Below, piece after piece: positions 27,988 to 37,321 of a DNA stretch of 64,000 nucleotides. The notes below the pieces were generated by a model. The model was not told where the DNA came from. It saw only the letters and a program-made list of their open reading frames with translations, and did not search any database. A program made the translations under genes and the position numbers. The number at the start of each line of letters is the position of its first letter. The first letter of the stretch is position 1. The stretch is from Tritrichomonas foetus (Eukaryota > Parabasalia > Tritrichomonadida > Tritrichomonadidae), in NCBI GenBank assembly GCA_001839685.1, contig MLAK01000766.1:1-64000 (forward strand). The letters run 5' to 3'.

Positions 27988-30438
27988 TTATTTGTCAAGT
28001 TTTGCGATGAATCCTGTCGATCTTCTTCTTTGAATAGCAATACTCATAAGTCTTCCTTGATCAATTGACCATGGATCACGTTCAATACTCACACCTGGTG
28101 TTTTGAATGGTTGATCAATGAGTCTCACAGATAAAAATCCACAAATTGGACAATCTATTGAATAATCAATTGGTTTTTCATCAGGTTCAAGTTGAATATA
28201 GTTTACAAGGTCTTGTGCACATTTCTGATGAAGAATATGTGAGCAAGGATAAACAATTCCTGGTTCAGTAAATAAAGATTTCCTACATTTTTCACAAAGT
28301 GTAGTAGATGCCAATGTTGCTGCTTTTTCTTCGATTCCTTTAATCAATTTTTCTGCCTTGTCACAGCCAGACAAAGATTCATCGATTTTACTTTGTTGTT
28401 CTTTGGATAACTCAACATTTTTAGTTGTGAAATCTTTAATAACATTAGAAAGATCAGAACTTGGTGTATCTTTTGGTAAAAATTGCATGAGTAAAGATGC
28501 TTCAATTCCACATTTATCGAATTTTTCAAGTAATTTTCTTGCAATTTTCCCTGATTCATTACTTAGTGTTAATGATCGAAGAATTCGTGTAGCACAGAAT
28601 TTTCTTTCTTCAGGATCAGATATCTGTGCAATTAAATCAAAAGCAAATGAAGGATCACCTTTTGAAGCAACTAAAGTTGCATTATCATAATCCATGATTT
28701 TCATTAAACCGGTGGAAAGTCTCAAATATTGATGTGATGCAAGCATTGACCTAATCAAAAATTGGATTTCATAATTAGATGAATAACGATATTCAATGAA
28801 GAATTTATTAACTAAATCTTCAGTTGGCTTTTCAGCTAAAAATAAACAGAAAATTCGATTAATCCAAACATTAGAGAGTTTGTCAGATTGCAGCAAAGAT
28901 AAAACAAAATTGCTTGAACAATTTTTCATTAAAATTGGAATGACTTTATTGCAAAGTAAATTTGATCGTTTAGACAAAGCTGCAATTGTTTTTTCTTCTT
29001 GATGATTGAAAACACGAAGGGCAGCTTTGAAAAAGTCATTATCATTTAAAATACGGGGAAGTTGTTCAACAGCAATTTCAGTTTCTCCTTGTTGCATAAA
29101 AATGTTAAAAATATGAAGTGGATCTGTAATATATGGAATTGGTTCATCCCATCCGTAATAAACCAAAGCATTCGTTACAACTTTACTATCAATTAATCCA
29201 TCTTTGATTAAACTCAATGCGAATTCACTGAATCCTTTCACATTAGGCGTTTCTTTTTCAACTTCAAGTTGAATGTAATAAAGTAAAGTTGAATGAGCAA
29301 TTGCGGCTTTTTGAGGGGTAATACTTTTATCAACAGTTCGCATCTTTTCAAGGATTCGTTTAAACAAACAAAGACGAAGTGAAAAATCATGACCAACATA
29401 TTGTAGCATTTCGTGAAATGAAGTAAATTTCATCTTCAAAATCATAGAAATGGCTTCTTCTTCATTTCGTGAAGAAATAAACTTGCGTGCAATGAAAGAT
29501 AAGATATGACTATAAAAATTAGGTCGAGCCTTTGAGATTTTTCTTGGTGAAACAGCATAAAGTTCACCTTGATCAGAATCATATTCAAATTTAGTTGCAC
29601 CTTTTATATTAAATGTCTCAATTGCATTTTCAGAATTGTTTAAATAAACATTAATATCACCATTTTTGCAAAAAAGAAGCATGAATTCCTCGAATACAAC
29701 AAAGCCACAAGCATTTTCTGGAGTAACATAAAATAGTTGTCGTGGATTAACATTATCTGGTTTTACAATAAATTCAAAAGCCATCATATTTGTTAAAATT
29801 CCAACTAAATTATTTTCACAGCATATTTGGTTAGGACGGACTTTTGGAATTTGAGGAATGATTGGATTCGAAATTTCGATTTCTAGAAAATCATCTGGTG
29901 ATAGTTTTTTTGGAATAATCTTATTTGCTGTTATAATTGATAATCTCAAATCTCCGTTTGGAAAAAGTACGATTGAAATGCCATCAATTGGTGTAGCTGG
30001 ATTCAAAATGATTGGCAGTAACGATGTTGATGTAATATCATTGTTTAAATTAAAGTAGGTAATATTTCCACCATCTGTGCCCATAAAAATAATAGGCTTT
30101 GGATATTTCCCGAGATTATTGAATGCTGCACACAATACCTTTGTTCCCGGCATTATTGGCGAGATTTGCGGTTCTAAATCTTTCACTAAGATATGATAAT
30201 GTTCGACATTTGTTCGAATTAAACAAAATTCTCCGTCTGGCGAAACAAATAAATCTTCACATTTATTCAATTTATCAAATATTTTTATCAAAGGCTTTGG
30301 TTTTGTATTTAAATCGGAAAATAATAGTTTTCGGTTTTTTAAGATCGCCCATAAACGTCCATTCCGGATCTTATATATATCGCTAATATCTTGATCGATT
30401 TGTAATTCGTAGTCGCATGTTGATATCGAATTTATCAT
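27988..30438 (-). CDS. VPS18: Vps18-like CORVET/HOPS subunit
   Basis: 816 residues. The N-terminal 320 residues look like a beta-propeller (LFVSPDGEFCLIRTNVEHYH, then PIIFMGTDGGNITYFNL). The middle is an alpha-solenoid containing the clathrin-heavy-chain-like repeat (EEAISMILKMKFTSFHEMLQ onward). A C-terminal RING-type finger at about 715-767 reads CEKCRKSL, CSHILHQKC and CPICG. This order and length match Vps18/Pep3, the tethering-complex subunit for endosome and lysosome fusion. The RING separates it from Vps41, and the propeller resembles Pep3 more than Vps11. AAAAAGT cores in both orientations lie 35-50 bp upstream. Confidence 0.8.
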   Translation of the reverse strand: MINSISTCDYELQIDQDISDIYKIRNGRLWAILKNRKLLFSDLNTKPKPLIKIFDKLNKCEDLFVSPDGEFCLIRTNVEHYHILVKDLEPQISPIMPGTKVLCAAFNNLGKYPKPIIFMGTDGGNITYFNLNNDITSTSLLPIILNPATPIDGISIVLFPNGDLRLSIITANKIIPKKLSPDDFLEIEISNPIIPQIPKVRPNQICCENNLVGILTNMMAFEFIVKPDNVNPRQLFYVTPENACGFVVFEEFMLLFCKNGDINVYLNNSENAIETFNIKGATKFEYDSDQGELYAVSPRKISKARPNFYSHILSFIARKFISSRNEEEAISMILKMKFTSFHEMLQYVGHDFSLRLCLFKRILEKMRTVDKSITPQKAAIAHSTLLYYIQLEVEKETPNVKGFSEFALSLIKDGLIDSKVVTNALVYYGWDEPIPYITDPLHIFNIFMQQGETEIAVEQLPRILNDNDFFKAALRVFNHQEEKTIAALSKRSNLLCNKVIPILMKNCSSNFVLSLLQSDKLSNVWINRIFCLFLAEKPTEDLVNKFFIEYRYSSNYEIQFLIRSMLASHQYLRLSTGLMKIMDYDNATLVASKGDPSFAFDLIAQISDPEERKFCATRILRSLTLSNESGKIARKLLEKFDKCGIEASLLMQFLPKDTPSSDLSNVIKDFTTKNVELSKEQQSKIDESLSGCDKAEKLIKGIEEKAATLASTTLCEKCRKSLFTEPGIVYPCSHILHQKCAQDLVNYIQLEPDEKPIDYSIDCPICGFLSVRLIDQPFKTPGVSIERDPWSIDQGRLMSIAIQRRRSTGFIAKLDK

Positions 30439-30619
30439 TTTTGGAGGCCGTTTAAAATATAAACAAAGTTTTCAAAAAGTTCAAAACTTTTTCTTAAATT
30501 ATTTGGTCAATAATGAAGAAAATGTCACCTTCTATCATGGAGAAAATTTCACCTTATCAAATTTTTTTTTGACTTGAGAAAATGATTTCATTATTTGTGA
30601 ATTTTATCGAGATTTTCGT

Positions 30620-32029
30620 ATGAAGCATTTTATTATTCCACTTATTGAGAAATTACACGATGATCTCGAACAGAATTTCCCAGACATACGACAGTTTTCT
30701 TACAACAATAAATATTACATAACAATCGAAAATGAAAGCTTACCAAATTATGACGACTTACAGAAAAAAGGTATAAAAGCATACGGGAAATCCAATTATA
30801 CCGAATTTACGGTTCCTTCTTTCAATATCTCAGAAATATTTGTCGACACACGATTACGCGAATTTCCAGACATGGCCGAAAGTTTATGTTCTAGACCGAA
30901 AGTCCACCTCCACCAACTTTATTTTAAACTTGTAAATTCTAATATTGAAGAAAATCAGAAATTATTCGGAATTTTACAAAAAATTAAAGTAATTTCTTCA
31001 TACAAATTATCTGGACTTCCTATTTTCCAAGTCACACCTATTCCAAAAGGTTTATCAGAAAGTCAATTTTCAAGAATGTGCAAAAAATATTTCCCAGAAC
31101 TTCAAATTCAAAATCTTGCTATTTCTGATGGATCTGTTTATTGTTTAATGAAAAATGAAAATGAAGTCACTATAGCTATAAATTGTCTTGATAATGGAAA
31201 GATAAATGATGTTCTCATTTCTGCAAAGGCTATCGCTTCAGAGTTTTCAATTCCAGAAGTTAAACAAAACCCATCAATAGGCTTTACTTCGCCACAAACA
31301 AACAGTCAAAAAGCCAATCCAAAATTAAAATCACCTCAGAAAGAAGAAACAAAAGAAAATCCCCAAACAGAAACTCATCCATTTATACTGCCTGATTCTC
31401 CACCATCTAATTCTACTCAACCTAGCTTTACACCACCTGACTTTACACCACCTGATTCTATTCAACCTAGCTTTACACCACCAAAAAAAGTTCAAAAAAC
31501 ACCGAAAAGTGATGAAAAATCAGACAAATTCAATAATAAACCAATTACAGAAGTTAAACAAAACCCAACAATAGGCTTTACTTCACCACAAACAAACAAA
31601 GAAAATCCCCAAACAGAAACCAAGAAAACAGGAATTCCTGCATTTACACCACCTCAAAAATCACAGAAAGAATCTAATGAATGTGTCAATAAAAAACCTT
31701 TATTTGAGCCACCTCCAACTCTTTCATTCACACAACCTCCAGTTTTTAGATCACCAGAATCCGATCATGAAAATAACTCTCTCACTTCATTTGCTTCAGA
31801 TGCATCTAAAACAACTCATCCAATTTCACCCGACACGTTTCAATCGAATCTTGAATTTAAACCACCACCTTTCGACAATTTATCTAAATCAAGTGGTGCG
31901 CATCCAACAAATAAAAATAAAGGTAATGCATTCGTTCAAAATGCTCCAAAAACAGTATTCCAGCCACCAGGTACTCAGAACTCCTTAGATAATTCCAAGA
32001 AGCTTAAGCACAATTTCCTTCCTTCATAA
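30620..32029 (+). CDS. Pro/Gln-rich protein with an internal repeat
   Basis: 469 residues. The first 200 form two alpha/beta segments of about 90 residues. The second (FQVTPIPKGLSESQFSRMCK, then AISDGSVYCLMKNENEVTIA) has the spacing of an RRM-like fold without clear RNP motifs. The rest is disordered, with FTPP and SFTPP repeats and a duplicated module EVKQNPSIGFTSPQTN / EVKQNPTIGFTSPQTN, each followed by KENPQTET. No membrane or signal segment was seen. RNA binding is a weak inference. Confidence 0.7.
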   Translation: MKHFIIPLIEKLHDDLEQNFPDIRQFSYNNKYYITIENESLPNYDDLQKKGIKAYGKSNYTEFTVPSFNISEIFVDTRLREFPDMAESLCSRPKVHLHQLYFKLVNSNIEENQKLFGILQKIKVISSYKLSGLPIFQVTPIPKGLSESQFSRMCKKYFPELQIQNLAISDGSVYCLMKNENEVTIAINCLDNGKINDVLISAKAIASEFSIPEVKQNPSIGFTSPQTNSQKANPKLKSPQKEETKENPQTETHPFILPDSPPSNSTQPSFTPPDFTPPDSIQPSFTPPKKVQKTPKSDEKSDKFNNKPITEVKQNPTIGFTSPQTNKENPQTETKKTGIPAFTPPQKSQKESNECVNKKPLFEPPPTLSFTQPPVFRSPESDHENNSLTSFASDASKTTHPISPDTFQSNLEFKPPPFDNLSKSSGAHPTNKNKGNAFVQNAPKTVFQPPGTQNSLDNSKKLKHNFLPS

Positions 32030-32216
32030 AATGTAATAAAATTTCTTCTATTCAAAAATAGTTTTTTTTCTTCTATCTTAAGTCATTCCATTGATACCAT
32101 ACATATAGATGTATACAAACCAAATAGTCTTAACGTACGAAATCACTAAAATGATCCTTATCATCAGTATTACTTAATACCATCAGTCAAAAATCAAAAC
32201 CCAAATAGCTAAAAGA

Positions 32217-32824
32217 ATGACGAAAATTTCCCTTATCGCAAACTTCGCAAATGGCCGAATTCAAAAATATTTCGAAAATGATTCTGAAGAAGCTATTGTT
32301 TCAGTTTTCGGGTGAACAGCTTTCAGTCAATTGTTAAATCTATTTTTTATAGTTATGAGCCATATTTATTCATAGTTTTGAAATTTTGCAACAATTAAAC
32401 CGAAAAAAGAGCGATTTTGGAGAAAGCCTAAAAAAAAATTGTGAGAAGCTTTTTTTCCAAGAATCACAAAGATTATAATACTGCTTCCCATAATTCTATT
32501 TACACTTCTTCTATCGATTTTTAATTAAAAATCGCGAAAATTTTGATAGTTTTAACTCAGTGATGTTGAATTAATTCAATTTCCATTTGACAAATATGAA
32601 TGTATTGAAATCTTTTCTGTCATAAAATTTTAGTATATGAAGAAAATAGACTGGCAGTCCTCAACAGCACATTCTCAAGCAGGGATACAGATACAACGAT
32701 TGAAAGACCAAATCAAGAAAAATGGAATCCAATATGTTTTTTTCCAGACTCGATGCCAAGTGAATTTTCTGATGACTCGCCATTTAGATGGCAAAACATT
32801 CGTAATCTTCTCATTGATGCCTAA
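32217..32824 (+). pseudogene. Scattered coding remnants, unknown gene
   Basis: An ATG frame at 32217-32315 reads MTKISLIANFANGRIQKYF and stops after 32 codons. Frames at 32556-32633 (FPFDKYECIEIFSVIKF) and 32609-32824 (VYEENRLAVLNSTFSSRD, then FFPDSMPSEFSDDSPFRWQN, ending NLLIDA) overlap in different phases, as after a frameshift. The last frame is protein-like but has no ATG near its start. Family unknown. A 17-base word at 32104-32120 is inverted at 34092-34108. Nothing else was recognised in 32030-33188. Confidence 0.35.
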
Positions 32825-33196
32825 ATTTTTTTTATTTATATCAAAATTATTAATATTTTTTTTATACTTCATTTTTGTATTTTGGAAAACATTATAATTT
32901 TCGATGGAGGGTCATATGATAATAAAAAGCACGATTTATGATAAGAAATAATCAAGATATTAATGCTATAAAATCACTTTTTATCTCAATAATTCTCAGA
33001 AATTTCTGTTGGGTTTATTTTTTTCTCACAATTTTTTTTTGGATTTGGTTTTCTCTGTATCTTGATTTTTAAATTATAATATTTATATATTATTAATAGG
33101 ATTACAATTAAATAATTTTTAGATGACAATAATATCAACAATTATTCATTTAGATCTCTCAATAGTCTTCTACATCTAGAGCTAGTTAGTTTGTAT

Positions 33197-34091
33197 AAAA
33201 GTACACAACCTATGCTTCTACGCTTATGATTTTATTTATATTTTCTCCATATAATTAGCATAATTAAAAAATAATATATCCAAAATATTAAAAGATTTTG
33301 TCTTTTTATTTTTGAGATATTCTTCGATTTAATAAAAAAAGCAATTTTTTTAGAAATACTTATTGTTTTGAATACATTATAATCGTCTATTCCATTGAAA
33401 ATGAAAATCTACTTTTTTCCCACACATATGCGACATATCCTTGATTTTTGAGAGTATTTACATGGATAAGCTCCTTCAAAAGGATTTTAAGAAAGAAAAA
33501 AAAATTATGCCCAAAAAATAAGATTCTCAAATAATTTCAGAATTAAATTCAATTTCCTTCTTTATTAATAAGAATGTTCATGATTTTGTGTGAGTTGAAT
33601 ACAATTGGTTCATTAGATTTTGATCAAATATCGAATTTTTTTTGAGAACGTAATTCTCGACAACCAAAAGACGAAAATGCTTTATAAATCGATGTTAATA
33701 CATTCTGACGAAATTGTGCATGTTGGCAAAGTTTGAAAAAAAATCTAAGCATCAATCTTTCGGAAAATTCAAATTCAATAAAATTGGTGTATTGCAAGAT
33801 AAATTCGATAAAATTGTCCACATAGTAGGGATAATATAGAGAAATATTTGAGTAACTCTTTGATCTAGTGGAAAGGGCAAAATCTTTCATCTGCCTGGAG
33901 ATTTTAGAAATAACGTGTAATTTCGAAAATAGTAATCAAGCGAATTTTGGCATTTTTTATTGGTTGAGATCTATTCAGCAAAAATTCGTTGCTGTAAATT
34001 AAGCATCAGAGAGTCGGGAAGTTGTTTCCAAGATTCGAAAAAGTTCAGTTTATTTAATGAAAATAAACGTATTTCCAGGTTGTGTACTTTT
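33197..34091. mobile_element. Non-autonomous DNA transposon, 15-bp TIR and 8-bp target duplication
   Basis: AAAAGTACACAACCT at 33197-33211 is inverted exactly at 34077-34091. Outside lie identical GTTTGTAT copies (33189-33196 and 34092-34099). The 895-bp interior has no intact transposase. The minus strand holds decayed coding sequence: NKLNFFESWKQLPDSLMLNL at about 34060-33980, ending at a TAG, and an 88-codon frame at 33890-33624. The right 34 bp also occur at 8449-8482. The termini resemble those of the element at 4795-5944 (shared ARAAGTRYRC), so both may belong to one family. Confidence 0.8.
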
Positions 34092-34158
34092 GTTTGTATA
34101 CATCTATACATATTGTATATCATTTTGTTGAATGAAAATTTGTGAGAAATTTATTTGG

Positions 34159-34169
34159 TCACTTTTTCA
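34159..34169 (+). promoter_or_regulatory. TCACTTTTTCA upstream motif
   Basis: Reverse-orientation relative of the TCAAAAAGTGA motif, about 70 bp upstream of the UPF0193 start. A possible initiator TCATAAC lies at 34223-34229, nine bases before the ATG. Confidence 0.35.
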
Positions 34170-34237
34170 AAATATTCCGAAATTTCAATGATTTATTTTT
34201 GTGAAAATTGATACGAAAAAAATCTCATAACGTGCGT

Positions 34238-34846
34238 ATGACTCATCTTCCCTCAAAACCAACAGGAAAAACAGCGACTGGACTCTCCAAAGAAACAGAT
34301 GCCTTCCTCGCCAAGCTCATGAAACAGAATGGAATGTCTCAACGTAAGCAAAAAGAGATGATTGAACAAATCCAAATGCAAGGAGCACTTCCAAAGCCAG
34401 AAAAACCAAAACCGTATAAATATAATATGAAACCAAAGCCAGAACGTAAAGTTTATACGATGGCTCGTGTCGGACAGCGCCCGCTTATGAAACAAGAAGA
34501 ACAAATTATCGAAGATACAAACTTTTACGAGCCAGAACAGGCACCATCAGTTCCACTCGGTCCATCAAATGAAGAGAGAAAGAACCAGCTCGTCACCAAA
34601 ATGTGGGGAATTGACGAAGAAGCCGAAAGAAAGAAGGCTGAAGAGGCTCGTGCAGCAATGGCAGACTTACCCGAATTTACTGTTGAAGATCAAATTATTG
34701 AGGAAATTCGTGGAAGAACAGAATTCCTTGAAGAAATGCACGAGCTTGGCGTTCACGATCATGATGGTGAAACACTCAGGCAAATCGACCAAAGAATGGA
34801 CGAATTGAAGATGAGACGAAAGAAGAAAGAAAGCGAATCCAGCTAG
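34238..34846 (+). CDS. UPF0193/EVG1 (C22orf23-like) protein
   Basis: 202 residues from the ATG at 34238; the frame extends upstream without ATG and that part is unlikely to be translated. The N-terminal SKETDAFLAKLMKQNGMS and ALPKPEKPKP, and the C-terminal EIRGRTEFLEEMHELG followed by LRQIDQRMDELKM, match the two conserved blocks of the UPF0193 family. Members occur mainly in ciliated or flagellated organisms and are poorly characterised, so a flagellar role is plausible. Basic N-terminus, acidic middle, helical end. Confidence 0.75.
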   Translation: MTHLPSKPTGKTATGLSKETDAFLAKLMKQNGMSQRKQKEMIEQIQMQGALPKPEKPKPYKYNMKPKPERKVYTMARVGQRPLMKQEEQIIEDTNFYEPEQAPSVPLGPSNEERKNQLVTKMWGIDEEAERKKAEEARAAMADLPEFTVEDQIIEEIRGRTEFLEEMHELGVHDHDGETLRQIDQRMDELKMRRKKKESESS

Positions 34847-34989
34847 TGTTTCGAATTTTTATTTTTCCAAGCATAGAAGCCGACTTTTTAGAAAAGCTGC
34901 ACTCTTGTTAAAAGCATTTAAGTATAAAAAAACTTCCTGAATTACATTTCTTTTCTTTTTTTCGCCTTTTATCAACTTTTTAGATACTT

Positions 34990-35367
34990 TTTAGTTGGTT
35001 ACTTCATTACTTTGTTAGTTACTTCATTATTTTGTTAGTTACTTCATTANNNNNNNNNNNNNNNNNNNNNNNNNNNNNNNNNNNNNNNNNNNNNNNNNNN
35101 NNNNNNNNNNNNNNNNNNNNNNNNNNNNNNNNNNNNNNNNNNNNNNNNNNNNNNNNNNNNNNNNNNNNNNNNNNNNNNNNNNNNNNNNNNNNNNNNNNNN
35201 NNNNNNNNNNNNNNNNNNNNNNNNNNNNNNNNNNNNNNNNNNNNNNNNNNNNNNNNNNNNNNNNNNNNNNNNNNNNNNNNNNNNNNNNNNNNNNNNNNNT
35301 TCATTACTTTGTTAGTTATTTCATTACTTTGTTAGTTACTTCATTACTTTATTGGTTATTACTTATT
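34990..35367. repeat. 20-bp tandem array containing an assembly gap
   Basis: Units of ACTTCATTACTTTGTTAGTT (with small variants) flank both sides of the run of N, so the gap lies inside the array. It sits in the convergent interval between the UPF0193 and PPP genes. True array length is unknown. Confidence 0.93.
35050..35299. other. Assembly gap, 250 N
   Basis: A run of exactly 250 N inside the tandem array. The length may be an estimate or placeholder. Confidence 1.
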
Positions 35368-35533
35368 TAGTCATTAAGCTATACACATTTCATTTATATT
35401 ATATAAAAGAATATCAAAACAAAATGAATATGTTGATAAACAACCAAGCGAATATTATAAGATATTTACGTTTTACCCAATAGATACCATTTTACTTCCC
35501 TTTACAAAAGTTAAGTTATTTTATTAGTTTTAA

Positions 35534-36661
35534 TTAACAATTTACAGGAACAGCTACTCTAAGTGGAACATCTTTAACAGTGTTTCCATATTTTCCTTCA
35601 TTTTCAGAAACTCTCAAAGGAACCAATTCCTTTGCTTTGGAGCTTCTGGCTGTTGATTTGACAGCATTCTTCTTTTCTGCTTCCTTCTTGGCAATCATAT
35701 CATAAAGCCAATATGGAAGAAGAACTTTTCTCTTTTTGAGATCTTGTTCAGTAAGTGGTGGAAAAACTTCAACATTTACTAGTAAATCAGAAGAAATATG
35801 TAAAATAGCACCACTGTTTCCACGGTAACAGTAATTGCTATTGCTGAAAACAGTGAGGCACCTGTCGACTGTCTCCTCGTCGTCAGCATATGGCCAGGCA
35901 ACTCCATCCGAGCACATCTCATGTGACCTGACAAGGAGATCTAAGCCATTATCATCAAGGAATTTGGCCAAAGCTTTTGGTCCATAGATGTATCCACATC
36001 CACGTTCATTTGGCGCATATTCAGCCACATCAATGCCTGGATCACTCCAGACCATGTCGGTGAAGATTCCACAGCCTGAAAGTTCGTGTGGTTTCTGCAT
36101 ATGAGCAAAATCATCAACATTCTTCAAAAGTGGGGAAATTCCTCCGTGAACACAGAAAATCCTATCACCAATAATGGCGCATAATGGAAGATAGTCAAAA
36201 GTGTCAATAATTGACATGTAGACATCTTCTTCGTATTTTCCGGAAATTTCCTTATAAAATCCGTAGTAGCGACTGAGATTTTCGGTTTCGTGATTACCTC
36301 GGAGTAAAAAGATGTTTTCTGGGTACTTAACTTTAAGTGCAAATAGAAGCATTAATACTTCTGTTCCATAAAGTCCACGATCAACGTAATCGCCGAGGAA
36401 GATATAGCGCATTGCTGGTGGGTAGCGAAGCCTTTCAAAAATTCGAAGAAGGTCGTCAATATTTCCATGAATATCACCAACAACTGCGATATCAGCTGAG
36501 AGTTCCAACATTACTGGTTCTTTCTTGAGAATATCTTGAGCTTGGTTGAGAAGGCGATGCATTGTGTTTGCTGTCACTGGTTGAGCATATCGCTTTTTGC
36601 CATGCATGCGGCTGAGTAAGACTTGAAAGACTATTTCATCAATCTCGCTGGAAGACAGCAT
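35534..36661 (-). CDS. PPP-family Ser/Thr protein phosphatase
   Basis: 375 residues with all metal-binding motifs of the PPP family: GDIHGN at 62-67, GDYVDRG at 90-96, LLRGNHE at 119-125 and VHGGISP at 171-177. WSDP and a SHEMCSDGV segment (normally RxHE) follow. The catalytic core length is that of PP1/PP2A. A basic tail of about 60 residues (KKREAEKK-like, then KSTARSSKAK) extends the C-terminus. PP1 is the closest by feel (GRGCGYIYG-type and HEVC-like loops), but the subtype is not fixed. Expected to dephosphorylate Ser/Thr sites with two bound metals. Confidence 0.9.
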   Translation of the reverse strand: MLSSSEIDEIVFQVLLSRMHGKKRYAQPVTANTMHRLLNQAQDILKKEPVMLELSADIAVVGDIHGNIDDLLRIFERLRYPPAMRYIFLGDYVDRGLYGTEVLMLLFALKVKYPENIFLLRGNHETENLSRYYGFYKEISGKYEEDVYMSIIDTFDYLPLCAIIGDRIFCVHGGISPLLKNVDDFAHMQKPHELSGCGIFTDMVWSDPGIDVAEYAPNERGCGYIYGPKALAKFLDDNGLDLLVRSHEMCSDGVAWPYADDEETVDRCLTVFSNSNYCYRGNSGAILHISSDLLVNVEVFPPLTEQDLKKRKVLLPYWLYDMIAKKEAEKKNAVKSTARSSKAKELVPLRVSENEGKYGNTVKDVPLRVAVPVNC

Positions 36662-37321
36662 TTATTAAATTGATCACAAACGTACAGAGAATGGTATTCC
36701 CCTTTTCTTACGTTAAAATTATTATAAACCGCTGCTAATTTTGTAAACCATTTATAATTTGAATGAACTTTCAGAAATGGAAGCATCATTTTCATTGCAA
36801 TCTACCCAGGTAATATCCTACTGATACTTGTCCAGGCCTGATCCCCAAGAATCTAAACAATATCCGTAATGATTGACACCAAAATCTGTCGACCTTTTTT
36901 ACAGGTCGAAAAAATCAAAACGGACGAAATATATATATATATATATATATATAATTCTCTTTTTTTTGAAAAAATATTTACTATTAAGTTATATATTACT
37001 GTTTTGAATAATACTTTAGTTTGTGGCTATGATAATTCAAACTCAATTTCACATTTCATCATATTAATAGTTGTTCGTTCTTATTAAATCAATGATTTCT
37101 TTTTCACCTGAAACACACTTTTGATACGTGAGAATAGGTGAAAGATTGAAAAAATGATCAATACATAAATTATTTTCAATGTAAGAAACAATTGTTGATA
37201 TTATTTCAATTACTCTCACTTTGAGTCATTTATAAATTTATCAAGATTGATCAAAAGATCTAATTCAATGAACGATTTCCATCAGTCGAAAAAGACATGA
37301 TTTCCACTTTTTCTGAGGGAA
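36662..37321. other. Divergent intergenic region with (AT)n
   Basis: No supported gene. An AT dinucleotide run lies at 36929-36953. CCACTTTTTCTG at 37304-37315 is just upstream of the next start. Confidence 0.55.
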
